Positions 1-5,023 of a stretch of DNA of 6,146 nucleotides are shown here, one piece after another; the stretch's first letter is position 1; each line of letters opens with the position of its first letter. A program made the position numbers and the translations under genes. This DNA comes from Nitrospinota bacterium. GTDB lineage: Bacteria; Nitrospinota; Nitrospinia; UBA9942. Below the pieces are notes generated by a model that ran no database searches, had not been told where the DNA came from, and saw nothing but the letters and a program-made list of their open reading frames with translations. The stretch covers positions 1-6,146 of the forward strand of contig JACRGN010000309.1 of the NCBI GenBank assembly GCA_016234205.1, in the 5' to 3' direction.

Positions 1-672
1 AGAGAAAAAGGTGTTGTCCAGCCCATAATTGTCCAGAAGTCAGACAGCGGTTATGAATTGATTGCCGGAGAGAGGCGATGGAGGGCGGCACAGAAGGCAG
101 GACTAAACAAAATCCCCGCCATTATAAGAGAGGTCAGCAGTGAAGAATCTCTGGAACTTGCCCTTATTGAAAATATACAGAGGGAAAACTTAAACCCGAT
201 TGAAGAGGCGAGGGCATATCACAGACTATCGGATGAATTCTATCAAACTCAGGAGGACATAGCAAAGAAGGTAGGAAAGGACAGGTCAACTGTTGCAAAT
301 TTCCTCAGACTCTTGAAACTCCCGAAGGAGATTCAGGACAGCATCTCAAATGAAGAACTGACAATGGGGCATGCAAGGGCGCTCCTCTCTTTAGATTCTG
401 CCAAAGAACAAATCTCTCTTAAAGACAGGATTGTAAAGAGAAAGATGTCTGTCAGGGAGGTGGAATCTTATGTAAATAGAAGCAGGGAAACAAAAAAGGA
501 GAGCAGTAAAAAAAAGGCAGATATTTTTAAAGACAGGCTTGAGGGGGAATTGCAAAGGTTCTTTGGGACTGAGGTCAGAATTCTTAAGGGGAGAAACAAA
601 GGAAAGATTGAAATTATTTTTTATACTGATGAAGATATGGAAAGGATAATAGATTTAATAAAAGGAGAGTGA
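1..672 (+). CDS. parB: ParB/Spo0J chromosome-partitioning protein, N-terminus cut off by window edge
   Basis: ParB binds parS centromere sites, loads onto DNA as a CTP-dependent sliding clamp and works with the ParA ATPase in chromosome segregation. The frame is open from base 1, so the gene starts outside the window and 223 residues are visible. ParB is usually about 280-300 residues, so roughly 60 N-terminal residues (the ParA-contact region) are missing. Visible in order are a GVVQPI motif, GERRWRAA and ENIQREN (the conserved CTP-pocket boxes), then a helix-turn-helix around TQEDIAKKVGKDRSTVANFLRLL, a linker helix region (MGHARALLSL), a Lys/Ser-rich linker and a C-terminal dimerisation segment ending in IIDLIKGE. 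A TTG at 58 opens an internal frame but lies inside the CTP-binding domain and is not the real start. The bactofilin gene follows after 5 nt. parA would be expected just upstream. Family assignment is very secure; chromosomal rather than plasmid origin is inferred from the neighbours. Confidence 0.96.
   Translation, partial: REKGVVQPIIVQKSDSGYELIAGERRWRAAQKAGLNKIPAIIREVSSEESLELALIENIQRENLNPIEEARAYHRLSDEFYQTQEDIAKKVGKDRSTVANFLRLLKLPKEIQDSISNEELTMGHARALLSLDSAKEQISLKDRIVKRKMSVREVESYVNRSRETKKESSKKKADIFKDRLEGELQRFFGTEVRILKGRNKGKIEIIFYTDEDMERIIDLIKGE
661..667 (+). promoter_or_regulatory. Ribosome binding site that sets the bactofilin start
   Basis: AAAGGAG lies 10 nt before the ATG at 678 and overlaps the last codons of parB. 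A GTG at 669 in the same frame would sit 1 nt from this site, too close to be used, so the ATG at 678 is preferred. Confidence 0.7.
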
Positions 673-677
673 TTTTT

Positions 678-1094
678 ATGAACAAGCCAGAATTAAAGGA
701 AGAGGTAAAGGCGTTTTTAGGAGAGGGGACGGAATTTAACGGGCTGCTCAGTTTTGAAGGGACTGTTAGGATAGATGGGAAATTTGAAGGGGAGGTTGTA
801 AGTAAAGATACCCTGATATTGGGTGAGAGTGCGGTAATGAATGCTGAGGTATCAGTCGGCATAATTATCGTGAGAGGGAAGATTGCAGGAAATATAGTGG
901 CAAGTAAAAAGATAGAAATCCGTGCAGAGGGAGAGGTTATAGGAAATATTAAAACACCCCTCCTCTTTATTGAAGAAGGGGCGATATTAGACGGCAAGTG
1001 TGAGATGATTAAAAAGGATAAGAAGGTAACTGTCCTTCCGACAAAGGATAGCAGCGGTTCTGAGCCCAAGATGCCATCTGCCGTAGCATCATAA
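678..1094 (+). CDS. Bactofilin (polymer-forming cytoskeletal protein, DUF583)
   Basis: Bactofilins are small beta-helical proteins that polymerise without nucleotide into filaments that scaffold cell-shape, cell-wall or chromosome-partition machinery. The 138-residue product has the typical plan: a short N-terminal tail (about residues 1-14), a core of repeated short beta strands and glycines (about 15-113, starting FLGEGTEFNG and including the diagnostic FEGTVRIDGKFEGEV), and a polar, probably disordered Ser/Pro-rich tail. No signal peptide or membrane segment is visible. The gene lies 5 nt after parB and 5 nt before mntA, so it is very likely co-transcribed with both. In Myxococcus xanthus the bactofilins BacNOP are encoded with parABC and help position the ParABS machinery. 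A similar role here is inferred from linkage only. A long open frame on the opposite strand is a shadow of the repetitive core. Confidence 0.93.
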   Translation: MNKPELKEEVKAFLGEGTEFNGLLSFEGTVRIDGKFEGEVVSKDTLILGESAVMNAEVSVGIIIVRGKIAGNIVASKKIEIRAEGEVIGNIKTPLLFIEEGAILDGKCEMIKKDKKVTVLPTKDSSGSEPKMPSAVAS

Positions 1095-1099
1095 GGTTT

Positions 1100-1522
1100 A
1101 TGTTTGATATTGAAAAACTTAAAGACATATTCAAAAATTACCCCTATATCGCCTCAGCATATCTCTTTGGTTCTTATGTCTCAGGCAGGATAAGCCCTAT
1201 GAGCGATGTGGATATAGCAATCCTTTTAAAGGACAATGCCCCAGAAGGAAGGGAATTAATTCATGAAGAAGATTATCTGGCATATAGAATTGCGAATGCC
1301 TTTCAGTTAAAAGAAGTAGATTTGGTAGAAATTAATAGACAGGGGACCATCTTTGTGCATAATGTGCTGAAAACCGGCAAACTGATTTATGATGCCGACC
1401 CTTACTTTAGAATACGGTTTGTGGCAAAAGCTATTTCTGATTACTGCGATTTTGAGCCGACACTCAGGTTTATGAAGAACTATTACTTTGATGGCTACAG
1501 GAGGAGACTTGCACGACTATGA
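1100..1522 (+). CDS. mntA: MntA-type minimal nucleotidyltransferase, antitoxin of a HEPN-MNT module
   Basis: A 140-residue polymerase-beta-superfamily nucleotidyltransferase. Residues 24-38 give the exact GS-X10-DXD signature (G24, S25, D36, D38) that binds metal and nucleotide, and D74 in KEVDLVEI is a good candidate for the third carboxylate. In the characterised Shewanella oneidensis pair, MntA neutralises the HepT RNase by transferring AMP residues to a tyrosine next to its active site. The C-terminal part (about 95-140, with FEPTLRFMKNYYFDGYRRRL) resembles the helical tail of this family. The start is the ATG 5 nt after the bactofilin stop, with only a weak AAGG upstream, which suggests translation by coupling. 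The stop overlaps the hepT start as ATGA. All catalytic residues are intact, so the antitoxin is expected to be active. Confusion with aminoglycoside nucleotidyltransferases is unlikely given the small size and the HepT partner. Confidence 0.93.
   Translation: MFDIEKLKDIFKNYPYIASAYLFGSYVSGRISPMSDVDIAILLKDNAPEGRELIHEEDYLAYRIANAFQLKEVDLVEINRQGTIFVHNVLKTGKLIYDADPYFRIRFVAKAISDYCDFEPTLRFMKNYYFDGYRRRLARL
1499..1506 (+). promoter_or_regulatory. Ribosome binding site for hepT inside mntA
   Basis: AGGAGGAG, formed by consecutive arginine codons near the 3' end of mntA, lies 12 nt before the hepT ATG. It is strong but slightly distant. With the ATGA overlap it fits toxin translation tied to passage of ribosomes through the antitoxin gene. 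Confidence 0.55.
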
Positions 1523-1890
1523 AGAAAGAGGATATTCAGACAAAGATTGATATAGTTCTCGATAATCTTGAGAAGCTTGCCACTCTGAAGGCAAAGACAT
1601 ATAATGATTTTATCTCGGATTTCAGGAATATAGACTCTGCCTTACACAGACTCCAAACCTCCATTCAGGCACTACTTGATATTGGAAGCTACATCATAGC
1701 TTCTCTTGGCTTAAGGACTCCGAATACAAATGCTGAAATTATAGAAATACTGAGTGAAGGAGGATATGTTTCAAAAGACAAGATTGAGACATACATAAAA
1801 ATGAGCCAGTTCAGAAACAGAATAGTGCATCTTTATAATCACATAGATACTGAAATGCTTTACGATATTCTGACGAATGAGCTGGGGTGA
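1519..1890 (+). CDS. hepT: HepT-type HEPN RNase toxin (DUF86), C-terminus truncated by an apparent frameshift
   Basis: An all-helical HEPN-domain ribonuclease, toxin partner of MntA. The 123-residue reading frame has the family's paired long helices and, at residues 99-106, FRNRIVHLY. This gives the RX4HXY active-site motif with R99, H104 and Y106. Y106 corresponds to the tyrosine that MntA AMPylates in the Shewanella pair. The gene begins at the ATG overlapping the mntA stop. The frame ends at TGA 1888-1890, directly after a GGGG run, inside a typical HepT C-terminal helix (YDILTNELG). Reading on one frame over from 1889 gives 17 more HepT-like residues to a TAA at 1942, for a repaired length of 140, close to the family norm. 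The catalytic motif lies before the break, so the short product could still be active, but dimer packing or antitoxin contact may be affected. The family call is secure; whether the break is natural cannot be told from one sequence. Confidence 0.9.
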   Translation: MKKEDIQTKIDIVLDNLEKLATLKAKTYNDFISDFRNIDSALHRLQTSIQALLDIGSYIIASLGLRTPNTNAEIIEILSEGGYVSKDKIETYIKMSQFRNRIVHLYNHIDTEMLYDILTNELG

Positions 1891-1942
1891 TATAAAAGAG
1901 CTGTATACCAATTTGCTAAAGATTATTGAGCAGCAGAAATAA
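1889..1942 (+). other. Probable out-of-frame C-terminal tail of hepT
   Basis: In the +1 frame relative to hepT the codons read DIKELYTNLLKIIEQQK then TAA. This continues YDILTNELG in the manner of DUF86/HepT tails, which usually end in an amphipathic helix after an N-x-L-x-D/E stretch. Deleting one G of the run at 1884-1887, or the T at 1888, joins the two frames into a 140-residue protein. The tail has no start codon or ribosome binding site of its own, so it is not read as a separate gene. Confidence 0.7.
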
Positions 1943-1983
1943 GGAATTTTACAGGTGAAAATTTTCTCTCAAATTCTTTGGTA

Positions 1984-2021
1984 TTTTTCCCATAATACAA
2001 AGTAATTATGGGAGGGGTTTT
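1984..2021 (+). terminator. Candidate terminator between the convergent operons
   Basis: A perfect 9-bp inverted repeat, TCCCATAAT (1988-1996) and ATTATGGGA (2005-2013), encloses an 8-nt loop. On the + strand the stem can be extended by U-G pairs between 1984-1987 and GGGG at 2014-2017, and TTTT (2018-2021) follows. It lies 40-odd bases after the hepT tail, a suitable place for termination of the parB operon. The T tract is short. In the - direction the hairpin is followed by A's rather than T's, so it is unlikely to terminate the kor operon by the intrinsic mechanism. The korC stop codon lies in the right arm. Confidence 0.4.
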
Positions 2022-2560
2022 AAATCCCTTGCCCTTTCAAAGCCGAGCTGGAGTGCCTTCTTATTTAAATCCAGAAAAGCAGGCGGAACCCTCGCCAGAA
2101 CAGCCTTTTCAATCGCCTCATGGGATACAATCTTTGTCAATTCCACAATCATGCCGAGGGAGATGATATTTGCGACAATTATCTTCCCAAGCTCATCTCT
2201 TGCAACTGTTGATATGGGATAGCTGTAAACCTTATAATCCCCTTTCGGGGCATTTTTTACCTCTGTTGAATCAATGAGAAGGACACCATCTTTTTTAATA
2301 TCCTTATTATATTTATTGCATGCCTCCTGTGTCATGGCAAGCATTGCATCAATACTCGTTGCCTTTGGATAATCTATCTCCTCATCACTTATTATAACCT
2401 CACTCCTTGAGGCGCCTCCCCTTGACTCAGGACCATAGGACTGGCTCTGAGAAGCCATTTTACCATCATAGATAGAGGCAGCCTCTGCTATAATGATACC
2501 TGCCAAAATCATCCCCTGTCCGCCGGAGCCGCTAAATCTCATCTCATATCTGTAACCCAT
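2006..2560 (-). CDS. korC: 2-oxoglutarate:ferredoxin oxidoreductase, gamma subunit
   Basis: The gamma subunit of 2-oxoacid:ferredoxin oxidoreductases provides the domain that contacts CoA and the alpha/beta core. The 184-residue product has the glycine-rich FSGSGGQGMILAG near the N-terminus (residues 9-21) and SYGPESRGGASRSEVIIS (41-58), the two signatures of the family, and its length is normal. It is the last gene of the sucD-korDABC run on this strand, 81 nt after korB, with an inverted hexamer-repeat element in the gap. Translation probably begins at ATG 2558-2560. The site before it is an unusual run of G's only 3 nt from the ATG, so the ATG at 2540-2542 (residue 7) remains possible. The subunit type is certain. 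2-oxoglutarate rather than pyruvate or branched-chain oxoacids as substrate is inferred from KorA similarity and sucD linkage. Confidence 0.92.
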   Translation of the reverse strand: MGYRYEMRFSGSGGQGMILAGIIIAEAASIYDGKMASQSQSYGPESRGGASRSEVIISDEEIDYPKATSIDAMLAMTQEACNKYNKDIKKDGVLLIDSTEVKNAPKGDYKVYSYPISTVARDELGKIIVANIISLGMIVELTKIVSHEAIEKAVLARVPPAFLDLNKKALQLGFERARDLKPLP

Positions 2561-2563
2561 ATT

Positions 2564-2569
2564 CCCCCC
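2564..2569 (-). promoter_or_regulatory. Atypical G-run ribosome binding site of korC
   Basis: The mRNA has AAGGGGGG ending 3 nt before the korC ATG, rather than the GGAGG seen before sucD, korD, korA and korB. It pairs imperfectly with 16S rRNA and is very close to the start, suggesting weaker initiation for the last subunit. Confidence 0.4.
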
Positions 2570-2580
2570 TTTTGAACATA

Positions 2581-2640
2581 AAGGCTAAGGTTAAGGACAA
2601 GGTTAAGAAAGCATTAATCTCAACCTCAACCTAAACCTTT
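2581..2640. repeat. Inverted 6-bp-period repeat in the korB-korC gap
   Basis: From 2581 to 2610 the + strand runs in 6-bp steps of the form AAGGNN (AAGGCT, AAGGTT, AAGGAC, AAGGTT, then the degenerate AAGAAA). After a short centre (about 2611-2620) the period continues as the complement, CAACCT, CAACCT, AAACCT. The two halves form an imperfect hairpin: bases 2579-2595 match the reverse complement of 2624-2640 at 14 of 17 positions. It fills most of the 81-nt gap. It could be an mRNA-stabilising hairpin or a dispersed intergenic repeat; neither can be shown here. Confidence 0.75.
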
Positions 2641-2641
2641 T

Positions 2642-3514
2642 TTACTTTGGTTTACTTCCCCCTGCCTTCTCTATAAGTTTTGCATACCCTTCTGTATATT
2701 CTAATCTCTCCTTCTTGCACAATACCCCTCTTAATAATTTGCCCTCAAGTTTTTCAGGGGGCAGACCTGATGCCTGCTTGACCGATACAGTTCCTTCCTT
2801 TTCTATCTTTTCCATCATATCTGCCGGAGACTTGAATTTATTAAACCTTCCGTAGTATGTCGGACAGGAGTCAATTATGTCTATAACGGCAGTCCCCTTA
2901 TGCATAATCGCCTCGTGAAGAATCTTCTCAAGTTCGCCGTAATGGTATGCAGTCCCCCTTGCAACAAATGTAGCACCTGCGGCCTCAGCCATCTTGCAGA
3001 CATCAAAAGGAGGGTCAATATTCCCATAACGGCTTGTTGTTGCTATCATCCCCGGTAAAGTGGTCGGCGAGAACTGGCCGCTTGTCATGCCGTATATAAA
3101 GTTATTATAAACCATGATGACTATATCAAGATTTCGCCTGCAGGTATGAATGAAGTGGTTCCCTCCGATTGCAAGTGCATCTCCATCCCCTGTTGTAACA
3201 ATAACCTTTAGGTTAGGCTTTGCCATCTTAAGCCCTGTTGCAAAGGCAAGCGCCCTTCCATGCAATGTGTGGAGTGTATTGAAATTTACATAGCCGGGAG
3301 TCCTGCTTGAACAGCCTATGCCTGACACAAGGGCAAAGTCGTCATTTGGACGACCTGTTTCAGCAATCGCCCTTAACATACATTTTAAGACTATGCCGTG
3401 TCCGCATCCGGGGCACCAGATATGGGGGAGTTTCCCTTTTCTTATATAATTTGAATAATCAAATGGCACCGGTTTTTCTTTCTTTTTCTTTTTAGCTGCT
3501 GTTACTGTTTCCAT
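2642..3514 (-). CDS. korB: 2-oxoglutarate:ferredoxin oxidoreductase, beta subunit (thiamine diphosphate-binding)
   Basis: Catalytic subunit binding thiamine diphosphate and one 4Fe-4S cluster. It decarboxylates the 2-oxoacid and passes electrons towards ferredoxin. In the 290 residues, WCPGCGHG (33-40; C34, C37), GIGCSS (C68) and DSCPTY (C217) supply four cysteines at the spacing expected for the cluster. TTGDGDALAIGG (108-118) to YNN (136-138) is the GDG...NN thiamine/Mg2+ motif, followed by FIYGMTSGQFSPTT, typical of KorB-type proteins. Residues 1-15 form a lysine-rich extension. The start is ATG 3512-3514 with GGAGG 5 nt upstream. It lies 65 nt after korA, with a GC-rich palindrome between, and 81 nt before korC. 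Beta subunits of 2-oxoglutarate and branched-chain oxoacid enzymes are similar; sucD in the same operon favours 2-oxoglutarate. Confidence 0.94.
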   Translation of the reverse strand: METVTAAKKKKKEKPVPFDYSNYIRKGKLPHIWCPGCGHGIVLKCMLRAIAETGRPNDDFALVSGIGCSSRTPGYVNFNTLHTLHGRALAFATGLKMAKPNLKVIVTTGDGDALAIGGNHFIHTCRRNLDIVIMVYNNFIYGMTSGQFSPTTLPGMIATTSRYGNIDPPFDVCKMAEAAGATFVARGTAYHYGELEKILHEAIMHKGTAVIDIIDSCPTYYGRFNKFKSPADMMEKIEKEGTVSVKQASGLPPEKLEGKLLRGVLCKKERLEYTEGYAKLIEKAGGSKPK

Positions 3515-3531
3515 ATTAACCTCCAGTGGGA

Positions 3532-3577
3532 AACCGCCCCTTTATCCCCTCCTTGAGAAGGAGGGGAAGGGGTGGTT
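3532..3577. repeat. Two-part GC-rich palindrome in the korA-korB gap
   Basis: The inner stem is a perfect 9-bp pair, CCCCTCCTT (3546-3554) and AAGGAGGGG (3558-3566), around a 3-nt loop. The outer stem, AACCGCCCCT (3532-3541) with AGGGGTGGTT (3568-3577), pairs at 9 of 10 positions, separated from the inner stem by an asymmetric bulge (TTAT against A). In the - strand transcript it forms a strong hairpin between the korA stop and the korB ribosome binding site. It resembles dispersed palindromes with CCCCTCCTT/AAGGAGGGG cores that I recall from intergenic regions of various bacterial genomes. It lacks a T tract, so it is not an evident terminator. Confidence 0.8.
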
Positions 3578-3579
3578 AG

Positions 3580-4716
3580 TTATGCAAACTTTTTAATCTC
3601 TTCTATAATCTGGTTTGGATGTATTGCCTCTGTATCCACCTTGAAGATTCCCTTTACTTCACACTGCCCCCGTGATGCCCTTTCAACCTCATAATAGACC
3701 TGCCCAAGATTCATCTCAGGGACAAGGATTGCCTTAACCTGTTTTGCTAATTTATTGACTGCCTTATCAGGAAATGGCCATATAGTCTTTGGTCTCAGAA
3801 GCCCTGCCTTTACCCCTTTTTTCCTCATCTCTTTTACTGCAAATTTAGCAGACTTTGAGGATACACCATAGGCAACCACACCTATCTCTGCATCATCAGT
3901 GTAGAACTCTTCATTTATGCATATCTTATCTACATTTTTATTTATCTTATTTACAATCCTCTCGTTAGCCTCTCCTATTAACTTCGTGTTATTTGTAGGA
4001 AAGCCATCCTCCGCGTGGTATAAGCCTGTTACATGAAATTTATAACCCTCTCCGTATGCAGCAAGCGGCGCAATACTGCCATTACTCTGTGCATAGGGTT
4101 TATACTCCTCAGGCTTGCATGTCGGCTTCTTCCTCTCTATAACCTCTACCTCACCGGCTTCAGGGAGTGTAATTGCCTCTCTCATGTGTCCTATGATTTC
4201 ATCATATAGGACAATAACCGGCGTCCTGTATGTTTCAGCAAGATTAAATGCCCTTACTGTTTCGTAAAAAATCTCCTGAACTGTTGCAGGTGTTAAGACC
4301 ACCGACGGATGGTCGCCATGTGTCCCCCACTTTGCCTGCATAACATCAGACTGGCTCGGTCCTGTCGGAAAACCGGTAGAGGGACCACTCCTCATTACAT
4401 TAACAATCACACATGGAATCTCTGCTATACAAGCAAAACCGAGCCCCTCCTGCATCAGGGAAAAACCAGGACCGCTTGTAGCGGTCAATGACTTTGCCCC
4501 GCCAAGCGAGGCACCGATGATAGCACAGATTGAGGCAATCTCATCCTCCATCTGCATAAAGACCCCGCCTATCTTTGGAAGCCTTACGGAAAGTATCTCC
4601 GCAACCTCTGTTGAAGGAGTTATTGGATAACCAGCATAGAACCTGCAGCCTGCATATAAGGCACCTTCACTGCATGCCTCATTACCCTGCATAAATTTTT
4701 TCTTTTTCTCAGCCAT
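3580..4716 (-). CDS. korA: 2-oxoglutarate:ferredoxin oxidoreductase, alpha subunit
   Basis: The alpha subunit forms, with KorB, the active site that binds the 2-oxoacid and CoA. The 378-residue product has GYPITPSTE (residues 29-37), the usual KorA substrate-region motif, then QMEDEIASICAIIGASLGG (55-73), TATSGPGFSLMQEG (78-91) and a conserved GPSTGFPTGPSQSD to WGTHGDH stretch (111-136). After a linker (about 185-265) comes the C-terminal domain ending near residue 378. The start is ATG 4714-4716. A TTG at 4728 in the same frame overlaps the GGAGG at 4722-4726 and is rejected. KorA follows korD after 84 nt, the gap being filled by a heptamer-repeat array, and precedes korB by 65 nt. The match to KorA/VorB-type alpha subunits is strong. 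Alternative substrates are branched-chain 2-oxoacids, less likely beside sucD. Confidence 0.94.
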   Translation of the reverse strand: MAEKKKKFMQGNEACSEGALYAGCRFYAGYPITPSTEVAEILSVRLPKIGGVFMQMEDEIASICAIIGASLGGAKSLTATSGPGFSLMQEGLGFACIAEIPCVIVNVMRSGPSTGFPTGPSQSDVMQAKWGTHGDHPSVVLTPATVQEIFYETVRAFNLAETYRTPVIVLYDEIIGHMREAITLPEAGEVEVIERKKPTCKPEEYKPYAQSNGSIAPLAAYGEGYKFHVTGLYHAEDGFPTNNTKLIGEANERIVNKINKNVDKICINEEFYTDDAEIGVVAYGVSSKSAKFAVKEMRKKGVKAGLLRPKTIWPFPDKAVNKLAKQVKAILVPEMNLGQVYYEVERASRGQCEVKGIFKVDTEAIHPNQIIEEIKKFA

Positions 4717-4721
4717 AATTA

Positions 4722-4726
4722 CCTCC
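4722..4726 (-). promoter_or_regulatory. Ribosome binding site that sets the korA start
   Basis: GGAGG in the transcript lies 5 nt before ATG 4716-4714. It fixes the start at the methionine preceding AEKKKKF and excludes the longer TTG start, which overlaps it. Confidence 0.75.
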
Positions 4727-4734
4727 AAAAATTA

Positions 4735-4797
4735 GTTCCAAGTTGCAGGTTTCAAGTTTCAAACTTTACAACTTGTATCTTGCATCTTGCAACTTGC
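4735..4797. repeat. 7-bp-period repeat array that reverses orientation, in the korD-korA gap
   Basis: Nine contiguous 7-bp units run from 4735 to 4797. On the + strand the first four resemble GTTTCAA (two exact copies, 4749-4762) and the last four resemble ATCTTGC (two exact copies, 4777-4790), with ACTTTAC at the centre (4763-4769). The halves are roughly reverse complements. CAAGTTGCA (4739-4747) pairs perfectly with TGCAACTTG (4788-4796), and bases inside the arms match at most positions. The array occupies nearly the whole 84-nt gap and ends 8 bp short of the korA ribosome binding site. It is recognisably a short-period repeat like the heptameric STRR repeats described in cyanobacteria, but I do not recognise this family. 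Confidence 0.8.
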
Positions 4798-4800
4798 ATC

Positions 4801-5007
4801 TCAGAACACTTGTATTGCAAAATCAGGACATCTTAAATCGCATAACTGACAGCGGGTGCAAGCCTCAAGATTTTTTACTGTCATCATATTCCCTTTAAGC
4901 TCAAGAACCTCAGTGGGGCAAAAAACCGCGCATATATCACACCCCTTGCAAAGCTCTTCATATATTAAAATTCTCGGCAAATCCTTTTCTGTCTCTGTCT
5001 CAGTCAA
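4801..5007 (-). CDS. korD: Ferredoxin-type delta subunit with two 4Fe-4S clusters
   Basis: A 68-residue small iron-sulfur protein, the delta subunit of KorDABC that carries electrons from KorB to external ferredoxin. It contains two complete CX2CX2CX3CP motifs, C20-C23-C26-C30 and C50-C53-C56-C60, each followed by proline, and so should bind two 4Fe-4S clusters. Its first 15 residues form an acidic Thr/Glu-rich lead. The start is a TTG (5005-5007): a strong GAGGAGGG lies 8 nt upstream and no ATG is available between it and the first cysteine. It follows sucD by 16 nt and precedes korA by 84 nt. In isolation it could be called a general 2[4Fe-4S] ferredoxin; the position directly before korABC makes the delta-subunit role much more likely. 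Confidence 0.9.
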   Translation of the reverse strand: MTETETEKDLPRILIYEELCKGCDICAVFCPTEVLELKGNMMTVKNLEACTRCQLCDLRCPDFAIQVF

Positions 5008-5015
5008 TTTAATAT

Positions 5016-5023
5016 CCCTCCTC
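5016..5023 (-). promoter_or_regulatory. Ribosome binding site supporting the TTG start of korD
   Basis: GAGGAGGG in the transcript begins immediately after the sucD stop codon (5024-5026) and ends 8 nt before TTG 5007-5005. The near-perfect site compensates for the weak start codon and fits translation following on from sucD. Confidence 0.7.

Noticed and set aside
669..677. GTG upstream start adding three residues to the bactofilin
   Set aside because: It lies about 1 nt from the ribosome binding site, whereas the ATG at 678 has a workable 10-nt spacing and gives the usual N-terminus.
614..1069. Long open frame on the - strand opposite the bactofilin gene, 151 codons
   Set aside because: It is antisense to a clearly recognised bactofilin and parB end, has low-complexity Ser/Leu/Ile/Pro composition and no family resemblance; an open shadow of repetitive coding sequence.
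1945..1963. AATTTT/AAAATT inverted repeat as a terminator
   Set aside because: Six A/T pairs only, no GC stem, and the stronger 9-bp repeat lies just downstream; likely a chance result of AT richness.
3307..3495. Small + strand frame opposite korB
   Set aside because: Antisense to the conserved cysteine and thiamine-motif region, with no ribosome binding site or family match. The similar small + frames at 4309-4491 and 4856-5044 are rejected for the same reason.
4717..4728. TTG upstream start adding four residues to KorA
   Set aside because: The codon overlaps the GGAGG that serves the ATG at 4716.
4735..4797. CRISPR array
   Set aside because: The units are 7 bp with no spacers and no cas genes nearby; it is a short-period tandem and inverted repeat.
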